From: Sneathiella litorea
Lineage (GTDB): Bacteria; Pseudomonadota; Alphaproteobacteria; Sneathiellales; Sneathiellaceae
Reading direction: 5' to 3'
Assembly: GCF_009882915.1 (NCBI RefSeq)
Contig: NZ_WTUW01000002.1
Span: forward strand, 258,693-322,692
DNA length: 64,000 nucleotides
The translations under genes were made by a program, and so were the position numbers. This document shows positions 58,463 through 64,000 of the stretch, one piece after another (position 1 is the stretch's first letter; every line of letters starts with the position of its first letter). A model generated the notes under the pieces. It did not search any database and was not told the origin of the DNA. It saw nothing but the letters and a program-made list of their open reading frames with translations.

Positions 58463-59902
58463 CTATTTCTTTTCAGCCGCCTTCTTGGCAGCCGGTTTTT
58501 TTGCGGTGGTTTTCTTAGGAGCCGCCTTTTTCGGTGCGGCCTTTTTGGCTGCGGGCTTCTTCGTCGGCTTCTCAGCCTCTTCCTCGTCCGGATCCTTCAT
58601 CAGCTCGTCAACGGAAACTTTCTTTTCCGTAACCGTCGCCAACTCGGAAATAAAGTCAATAACCTTATCCTCGAAAATCGGAGCCCGAAGCTGTGCCTGC
58701 ATTTCAGGACGTTTCTGGAACATCTCAAAAATCATCTGTTCCTGACCGGGATAGTTGCGTGCTTGCGCAACCATGGCCTGGTTCACCTCGTCCTGGGAAA
58801 CCTCGATATTATTAATCCGGCCGACTTCTGCCAGCAACAAACCAAGGCGCACGCGGCGTTCAGCAATATCCATATATTCTGTACGCAGTTCTTCCTCAGA
58901 CTTGTCCTGATCTTCAAGCTTCTGGCCAGACTGTTCCAGTTCCTGCTCAAACTGCTTCCAGATGTTATCGAACTCACCCTGTTTCATTCCGGGCGGTACT
59001 TCGAAATCATGGGCATCTGCCATGGCATCAAGCATGTTGCGTTTCAACGACTGACGCGAAAACTGGTTATATTGTTCGCCAATTTGTCCACGAACAGCAT
59101 CCTTCAGGGCGTTCAGGTCATCAAGACCAAGTTTTTTGGCAAACTCGTCATTGATTTCGACTTCCGCGCTTTCACGTACTTCATGAACCTTCACCTCAAA
59201 CACGGCATCCTTACCAGCAAGGTGTTCAGCGCCATAATTTTCCGGGAAAGTTACGTTTACTTCAACTTCATCGCCGCCCTTGGTGCCGACAAGCTGCTCT
59301 TCAAAACCAGGAATAAAGCTATTGGAGCCGAGCTCCAACTGATGTCCTTCGGCAGAACCACCTTCAAAGGCCTCACCGTCTACCTTGCCGACAAAATCGA
59401 TCTGGAGGGCATCGCCCTCTTTCGATTTGCGGTTCTTGGAAACAGCAACGAAATTCTTCTGCTGTCCGGCAATTTCCGTCAGCGCCTCATCCACCTTTTC
59501 TTCCTCGACTTCGGCGACCAGTTTTTCCAGCTTCAGCTTGGAAAAATCCATCGGTGTAAAGTCTGGCATAATCTCGACTTCCAGGGTGAATTCAAGATCC
59601 GTCCCTTCATCGAACTTGGTGATTTCAATTTTCGGCTGCTGAGCGGGGCGCAGTTCATTTTCATCAAGCGCCTTCTGGCTCATCTCATTGACGGTCTGCT
59701 CAAGCACTTCGCCCATGACAGATTTGCCAAACCGCTGACGCAAGATTGCAAGGGGAACTTTACCTGGGCGAAACCCCGGAAGTTTCACTTCTGCACCGAC
59801 AGTTGTCAGCTTTTCCGTAACTTTCGTATCGATTTCCGCTGCCTCAACAACAATCGTGAAATCCCGCTTTAAACCGTCAGAGTTAGTCTGTGTAATTTGC
59901 AT
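58463..59902 (-). CDS. tig: Trigger factor with a lysine-rich C-terminal tail
   Basis: Trigger factor is the ribosome-bound chaperone and prolyl isomerase that meets new chains at the exit tunnel. In the 479-residue protein the N-terminal domain carries the L23-binding loop GFRPGKVPLAI near residue 45. The FKBP-type PPIase domain spans about 155-240 (EGGSAEGHQLELGSNSFIPG) and the helical C-terminal chaperone domain runs to about 430. Family members usually end near 430-450. Here residues 445-479 are a tail of Lys, Ala and Pro repeats (15 Lys in 35, AAPKK and PAAKK units) like those of histone H1-type proteins. Confidence 0.96.
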   Translation of the reverse strand: MQITQTNSDGLKRDFTIVVEAAEIDTKVTEKLTTVGAEVKLPGFRPGKVPLAILRQRFGKSVMGEVLEQTVNEMSQKALDENELRPAQQPKIEITKFDEGTDLEFTLEVEIMPDFTPMDFSKLKLEKLVAEVEEEKVDEALTEIAGQQKNFVAVSKNRKSKEGDALQIDFVGKVDGEAFEGGSAEGHQLELGSNSFIPGFEEQLVGTKGGDEVEVNVTFPENYGAEHLAGKDAVFEVKVHEVRESAEVEINDEFAKKLGLDDLNALKDAVRGQIGEQYNQFSRQSLKRNMLDAMADAHDFEVPPGMKQGEFDNIWKQFEQELEQSGQKLEDQDKSEEELRTEYMDIAERRVRLGLLLAEVGRINNIEVSQDEVNQAMVAQARNYPGQEQMIFEMFQKRPEMQAQLRAPIFEDKVIDFISELATVTEKKVSVDELMKDPDEEEAEKPTKKPAAKKAAPKKAAPKKTTAKKPAAKKAAEKK

Positions 59903-59995
59903 GAACGATCGCCCGTCATCTTTAATTTAGCAAAAAACGCATCCCGCCCCATTTTGTGACGAAAAGCGCCAGCCCGAAAGCTTCCTTCAGTGTAT

Positions 59996-60080
59996 TGGTG
60001 CGGGTGGAGGGAATCGAACCCCCACTTCATAAGAAACTGGTACCTAAAACCAGCGCGTCTACCAATTCCGCCACACCCGC
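59996..60080 (-). tRNA. tRNA-Leu (UAG)
   Basis: An 85-base class II tRNA: acceptor GCGGGTG/CACCCGC, D-arm GGCGGAATTGGTAGACGC, anticodon stem CTGGT/ACCAG around TTTAGGT giving UAG, a long variable arm (TTCTTATGAA), T-loop TTCGATT, discriminator A and an encoded CCA. It lies 93 bases upstream of tig. Upstream on the same strand is a TATAGA -10-like element. Confidence 0.97.
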
Positions 60081-60278
60081 ATCATTTTGCACCCGCTGCG
60101 TCCGCTATAATTATGAACGCTCTAAACGAGAGCGGCTGTCTATAGCATATGATTTCTGGGATTGACTAGGGGAATTACCAATAAAGGGCGAGAAAAATTA
60201 AAAGAACCAAACTCGCCGGGATCTGTTGGGTGAAATAGGTGCCAATATGGGCGATGGGACAAGCAAAAGCATTTATAA

Positions 60279-60302
60279 ACGACGAGGTGCTTTTTGCGTC
60301 GT
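60279..60302 (-). terminator. Possible terminator of the small unknown gene
   Basis: On the minus strand ACGACG/CGTCGT forms a 6-bp stem with a 12-base loop, followed by TTATAAATGCTTTT, 25 bases after the stop at 60327. The T-run is interrupted. The rest of the 60081-60326 gap holds nothing gene-like beyond the tRNA-Leu upstream region. Confidence 0.35.
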
Positions 60303-60326
60303 CCTTTATAGTTCTAAATTAAGAGA

Positions 60327-60563
60327 TTACTGAGCGGCCTGGAAATCCCGCTCGAAAATCGCTAGGGCCAGAACATTTGTGCCGGAAGGTTCCTGAAAAC
60401 CTGTGCGGAGGACCGTTTTTTCATAATGGACATGCGGAATGCCCTGATTGTCGTCTTCTATTCGAAGTACTGTTGCTTGTTCTTGCAAGCTCAACATCAT
60501 ACGCCGGTAAAAGATATCGCCAGAAGCGATCCGGTCCCGCAAACTTTGCTTTCTAAAAAACAT
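60327..60563 (-). CDS. Small hypothetical protein
   Basis: I do not recognise this gene. The ATG at 60563 with GGTGA five or six bases upstream gives 78 residues; a GTG three codons earlier is also open. The protein starts MFFRKQSLRDRIASGDIFYR and is soluble, with mixed charge and no cysteine. A short central segment GIPHVHYEKTVLRTG is its most distinctive part. The C-terminus VLALAIFERDFQAAQ looks beta/alpha. It stands alone between the NAD(P)HX repair gene and tRNA-Leu, with a probable terminator. Base composition resembles its neighbours. Confidence 0.65.
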   Translation of the reverse strand: MFFRKQSLRDRIASGDIFYRRMMLSLQEQATVLRIEDDNQGIPHVHYEKTVLRTGFQEPSGTNVLALAIFERDFQAAQ

Positions 60564-60654
60564 ATATATCACCCATAAAAATTATCGGCCTTTGCAGTAA
60601 TATCCCGTTTATAAACACAAATCGTAAAAAAACTGTTGATGAATACGTTGTTTT

Positions 60655-62145
60655 TTACGCTTTTTCGAGACTCTCCAAAAGTTCCGATAAAATCTCCGGG
60701 ACTACTCTTTCAATATCCTCCGAAATAAGGCCTGGCCCAAGTTTCTGGCCTGCGGCGCCATGCAACCAGACAGCGGTCGCAGCCGCCGAAAAAGCTGCCA
60801 TCCCGCCAGAGAACAGTCCCGCAATGAGGCCCCCAAGTACATCGCCCGAGCCAGCTGTCGCAAGATAAGGAGGTGCATTGTGATTTATGACCGCTTTTCC
60901 ATCCGGTGTTGAAACCACCGTATCCGCACCTTTCAGGAGAACAACTGCCCCGGAAAGTTCGGCCGCAGATCGCGCCCGCTCCAGCTTGGAGCCGGCAAAG
61001 GAAAATATCCGTTCAAACTCCGCTTCATGGGGCGTCAATATGACTTCCCCCTCGCCTTTTTCCTTGATCAGTGAAAATAGCGTATCCGGCTCATCCTTGA
61101 AAACCGTGAGGGCATCCGCATCAATGATGACATTGGCGTTGCCTTCAAGGGCGATCCGCGTGAATTCCCGTGTTCTGTCCGTAATGCCATTGCCCGGACC
61201 GATGAGCACAGTTCCTATGCGCCGCGAGCGAAGCCAGTCTGCAAACTCATCTGCCTCCTTAAATGATGTGACCATCACCGCTTCCAGCGCCATGGAATAT
61301 ATCACCAAAGCGGAGGGCGGGCTGACAATTGTTGTCGCGCCGGCACCAGCCCGAAGGGAAGCGCGCGCCGCAAGACGTGCGGCCCCGGTGGAGGAAACAC
61401 CCCCGCCGATCACCGCAACATGCCCTCGGCTGTATTTCTGTATTTCCGGCAATAGGAGTGGCAAGTCATCCTGCCAGAGATCAGGTCCGTTCAAATGCGT
61501 ATCGGGATCAATTTCCTCAAGATAATCTGGAGCAATCCCGATATCGATAATCCTGAGCTTCCCACAGAAGGATCGGCCAGGATAAAGAAAATGACCGGGT
61601 TTCGCCCGAAAAAAGGTCACTGTCATTGCAGCGGGAATCGCGTTCGGATCGACCGCACCGGTATCCCCGTTGACACCGCTTGGCACATCCACGGCGACGA
61701 CGGGAACGGACGCCTTTTTGATTCCGGACAACAGCTTGGAAACATCTTCTTCCAGAAAGCGCGAAAATCCGGCCCCGAATACCGCGTCCACGACAAGATC
61801 CAAATTCGTGATTACGACTTCATGTGGAGACAGAATATCCCCCACCCATTTGTCCCGCATTACGGCGGCATCGCCTTTCAGAACTGAGGGGTCGACAACG
61901 GAGGCAACGTCGACTTCCCATCCTGCATCCATCAAATACCGGGCAATTACATACCCATCGCCGCCATTGTTTCCGGGCCCACACACCACAAGGCACCGCC
62001 CCGTCGGCCAGTCCCCAAGAATTATATCCGCTATACCGGCGCCCGCCGCTTCCATCAGGGTCGTCCCGGAAACGCCCCCCTCCATGGCGAGACGATCCGC
62101 CTGATACATTTCTCCGACGCTAAGGAGTTCCGATGGGAAGGTCAT
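60655..62145 (-). CDS. nnrDE: Bifunctional NAD(P)HX epimerase/dehydratase
   Basis: This enzyme repairs hydrated NAD(P)H. An N-terminal YjeF_N epimerase domain (about 1-210) interconverts R- and S-NAD(P)HX. A C-terminal ribokinase-like dehydratase domain (about 225-490) restores NAD(P)H with ADP. CGPGNNGGDGYVIARYL near residue 54 and VDVPSGVNGDTG mark the epimerase; LTPHEAEFERIF and TAGSGDVLGGLIAGLFSGG mark the dehydratase. The 496-residue fusion is the usual bacterial form (E. coli YjeF/Nnr). It lies four bases after the amidase gene stop. Confidence 0.95.
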   Translation of the reverse strand: MTFPSELLSVGEMYQADRLAMEGGVSGTTLMEAAGAGIADIILGDWPTGRCLVVCGPGNNGGDGYVIARYLMDAGWEVDVASVVDPSVLKGDAAVMRDKWVGDILSPHEVVITNLDLVVDAVFGAGFSRFLEEDVSKLLSGIKKASVPVVAVDVPSGVNGDTGAVDPNAIPAAMTVTFFRAKPGHFLYPGRSFCGKLRIIDIGIAPDYLEEIDPDTHLNGPDLWQDDLPLLLPEIQKYSRGHVAVIGGGVSSTGAARLAARASLRAGAGATTIVSPPSALVIYSMALEAVMVTSFKEADEFADWLRSRRIGTVLIGPGNGITDRTREFTRIALEGNANVIIDADALTVFKDEPDTLFSLIKEKGEGEVILTPHEAEFERIFSFAGSKLERARSAAELSGAVVLLKGADTVVSTPDGKAVINHNAPPYLATAGSGDVLGGLIAGLFSGGMAAFSAAATAVWLHGAAGQKLGPGLISEDIERVVPEILSELLESLEKA

Positions 62146-62149
62146 GGAA

Positions 62150-63565
62150 TCAGAGTAGCCTGTCTAAATCAGGTCGCGCCCCGACAACCGGGGAGACTTG
62201 CTCAAACGCGAAGGCTGCATTCAGAACAGCAAGGTCATCCTGCATCGGTCCGACAATTTGCAAGCCAATTGGCAGACCATCACTCGAAAAGCCACAATTA
62301 ATAGAGCAAGCCGGTTGCTGGGTCAGGTTGAACGGATAGGAGAAGGGCGTCCAGTCAACCCAGGCGCCCACTGCCGCCAGATCCTCCGGCGCCAGCTTTC
62401 CTGCCTCAAAGGCCGGAATAGACAGCGCCGGTGTGACTAACAAATCATAGGTTTTATGGAACTGACGCATTCTGACACCGAGTTCACCCCGCGCCTGGTT
62501 CGCCTCCAGATAATCGGTGAGGGTTATTTTTGCCCCCTCCTCCACCACTATACGCAGGCCCGGATCAAGTTCACTGAGCTGCTTGTCACTCAGGTTTCGG
62601 AGCGCAAAGGCTGCCCCGGACCACCAAAGCGTATTGAATATCGGCAAGGGATTATCAAACCCCGGGTCAACCTCCTCAACAATGGCGCCGAGATCCTCAA
62701 AAAGCGTTACTGCACTTTTGACCGCTGCTGCCACTTCAGGGTGCACTGTCGCATAGCCAAGTGTTGGGCTATAGGCAATCCTCTTCCCGCGAATAGAGGC
62801 AGAAAGACCCGCAAGATAATCTGTATCTGTCGGCGGTAGCGAGGTCCAGTCCCGCACGTCGGGTTCGCTCAGGACCTGAAGCATGATCGCTCCGTCCCGG
62901 ACGTTCCGCGTCATCGGTCCCACATGGGCAACAGTACCAAAGGGAGAGAGCGGCCAGGCAGGAACCCTCCCATAACTAGCCTTGATCCCGAATATTCCGG
63001 TAAACGAAGCGGGAATACGGATCGAACCTCCCCCGTCCGTCCCAACGTGGAAAACGCCCATTCCTGCCGCGCAGGCCGCCGACGCGCCTCCGCTGGAGCC
63101 GCCAGGCGTTGTATTCTTGTTCCAGGGATTGCGCGTAATGCCAGTCCGGGGGCTGTCCGTCACCCCTTTCCAGCCGAATTCCGGTGTCGTTGTCTTACCC
63201 AGGATCACCGCACCATGTTCTTTCAGGCGCGCTGTGCAAGGGGCATCATCATTCCACGGCCCCGCGGCGTCCACGCTCAAAGATCCGCGCAATGTCGGCC
63301 AACCTTCGGTGAGGAGTAGATCCTTTATGGTCGTCGGCACACCGTCAATAAGACCCATCGGTGTTGCCGCCCGCCAGCGCGCCTCCGACTCACGCGCCCG
63401 GGCCAGCGCATAGTCCTCATCCACAATTACGAAGGCATTCAACGCACTGTTATACATCTCGATCTGGGCCAGCGCCGCTTTCGTCGCCTCTACCGGGGAA
63501 ATTGCGCCGTCCCTGTAACCATCAAGTAATTCCGTTGCAGTTGCAAAGGCCAAATCGTTGTTCAT
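62150..63565 (-). CDS. Amidase-signature family hydrolase
   Basis: A serine hydrolase of the amidase-signature family. The catalytic triad Lys-cisSer-Ser is visible: Lys in VPTTIKDLLLTEG, the glycine/serine segment TPGGSSGGASAACAAGMG, and the nucleophile region VGTDGGGSIRIPASFTG. The 471 residues (ATG 63565, behind GGGGGG; an ATG four codons earlier is possible) match stand-alone amidases. It is not in a gatCAB cluster, so it is more likely an amide hydrolase than GatA, though the two are close in sequence. The substrate is unknown. Confidence 0.88.
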   Translation of the reverse strand: MNNDLAFATATELLDGYRDGAISPVEATKAALAQIEMYNSALNAFVIVDEDYALARARESEARWRAATPMGLIDGVPTTIKDLLLTEGWPTLRGSLSVDAAGPWNDDAPCTARLKEHGAVILGKTTTPEFGWKGVTDSPRTGITRNPWNKNTTPGGSSGGASAACAAGMGVFHVGTDGGGSIRIPASFTGIFGIKASYGRVPAWPLSPFGTVAHVGPMTRNVRDGAIMLQVLSEPDVRDWTSLPPTDTDYLAGLSASIRGKRIAYSPTLGYATVHPEVAAAVKSAVTLFEDLGAIVEEVDPGFDNPLPIFNTLWWSGAAFALRNLSDKQLSELDPGLRIVVEEGAKITLTDYLEANQARGELGVRMRQFHKTYDLLVTPALSIPAFEAGKLAPEDLAAVGAWVDWTPFSYPFNLTQQPACSINCGFSSDGLPIGLQIVGPMQDDLAVLNAAFAFEQVSPVVGARPDLDRLL

Positions 63566-63676
63566 GACGCCCCCCATTTATTCTCTTTCCTCGATGAAGA
63601 AAGAGTAGGCGTTCACGCGAAAACAGGCAACTGTCATTCCTTGACGCCGGGTATTTTTATGGTCATATGATCAGGA

Positions 63677-63940
63677 ATGCCCAAACAACCTTTCCAAAAC
63701 CCAAAGACCAAGATCGGACGTTTTATACTCGGATGGTCGCTTGTCATCGGCGGGGCTTTTGGATTTCTCCCCGTTCTCGGATTTTGGATGATACCGCTCG
63801 GCCTGCTCATTCTCTCGACCGATTACGCCTTCGCCCGACGTTGGCGCAGGAAACTGCTTGTGTGGATTGGAAAACGCCAGAAGAAGCGTAACGGAAACGA
63901 ACATCAGGAAAGCAAAACCCCTTCCAACTCAAACAGTTGA
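63677..63940 (+). CDS. Small PGPGW-like transmembrane protein
   Basis: The 87-residue protein has two close hydrophobic segments (about 15-30 and 31-48) in the pattern FLPVLGFWMIPLGLLILSTD. A basic stretch (ARRWRRKLLVWIGKRQKKR) and a polar tail follow. This resembles the putative transmembrane PGPGW family of alphaproteobacteria, with the central PGPGW-type motif degenerate (PVLGFW). Function is unknown. It is divergent from the amidase and ends within a bidirectional terminator. The true start might be the ATG at 63677; no strong Shine-Dalgarno precedes it. Confidence 0.7.
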   Translation: MPKQPFQNPKTKIGRFILGWSLVIGGAFGFLPVLGFWMIPLGLLILSTDYAFARRWRRKLLVWIGKRQKKRNGNEHQESKTPSNSNS

Positions 63941-63953
63941 AAGGGGTTTCTTG
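63915..63953. terminator. Bidirectional terminator at right edge
   Basis: AAACCCCTT pairs with AAGGGGTTT (9 bp), then after one mismatch CAACT pairs with AGTTG, with a CAAAC loop. TTTC-TT follows on the plus strand and TTTTGCTTT on the minus strand. The stem contains the stop codon of the plus-strand gene. This is the form expected between convergent genes. Confidence 0.8.
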
Positions 63954-63968
63954 AGTTAATACAGTCAA

Positions 63969-64000
63969 TTAAGACGCATAGCGATTGCTCTCTGTAAGAA
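63969..64000 (-). CDS. Possible 3' end of a gene entering from the right
   Basis: On the minus strand the frame reads LTESNRYAS and stops with TAA at 63971-63969, 16 bases before the bidirectional terminator. The convergent layout suggests the C-terminus of a gene that lies beyond the window. Ten codons are too few to identify it, and another frame (QRAIAMRLN) is also open. Confidence 0.3.
   Translation of the reverse strand, partial: LTESNRYAS

Noticed and set aside
58100-59872. 590-codon plus-strand ORF opposite clpP and tig
   Set aside because: It is entirely antisense to two well-supported genes, crosses their intergenic gap, and its translation is a low-complexity mix rich in F, L and R with no domain pattern. 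It arises from codon bias on the opposite strand.

Overview
The window comes from an alphaproteobacterium, most like the Rhodospirillales/Sneathiella type. This rests on gene content and order, not on a database search. The supporting points are direct-repeat SOS boxes of the GTTC-N7-GTTC type (not the E. coli palindrome), LpxI instead of LpxH, a short prolyl-tRNA synthetase, biotin ligase without an HTH domain, RNase J, an uninterrupted 14-gene nuo operon, and the blocks trp-moaC-moeA-lexA-comEC-gltX-gltA and lon-hupB-tRNA-nuo. It is almost entirely core chromosome. I see no prophage, insertion sequence, CRISPR array or island.

Layout. 1-4.3 kb (+): end of trpD, then trpC, moaC, moeA, and lexA with its own SOS-controlled promoter. 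4.3-9.6 kb: comEC (-) facing lexA, then gltX, gltA and a small membrane protein (+). 9.6-24.8 kb (-): the translation and envelope superoperon, read from high to low coordinates as rpsB-tsf, then pyrH-frr-uppS-cdsA-dxr-rseP-bamA-skp-lpxD-fabZ-lpxA-lpxI-lpxB, ending with gloA. It links ribosome recycling and UMP supply to undecaprenyl phosphate, phospholipid, isoprenoid, outer-membrane-protein and lipid A synthesis. 24.8-30.6 kb (-): dnaE, a LexA-controlled micro-gene and an MscS-type channel. 30.7-38.4 kb (-): lolD, lolC, proS, two small envelope proteins, methylmalonyl-CoA epimerase, RNase J, coaX and birA. 38.4-52.6 kb (-): nuoA-N, complete complex I. 52.7-60.1 kb (-): tRNA-Asp, tRNA-Val, hupB, lon, clpX, clpP, tig and tRNA-Leu, a protein quality-control cluster. 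60.3-64 kb: an unknown small protein, the NAD(P)HX repair enzyme, an amidase, and a small PGPGW-like membrane protein facing the next gene beyond the window.

The most interesting observation is in the dnaE-mscS gap. A perfect SOS box lies between a TTGACA -35 and a CAATAT -10. Downstream, behind a good Shine-Dalgarno, is a 35-codon ORF for a hydrophobic peptide. This is the architecture of an SOS-induced membrane micro-protein, functionally reminiscent of Caulobacter SidA or E. coli TisB, sitting directly upstream of the replicative polymerase gene. The only other SOS box found belongs to lexA, so this micro-gene appears to be a genuine LexA target.
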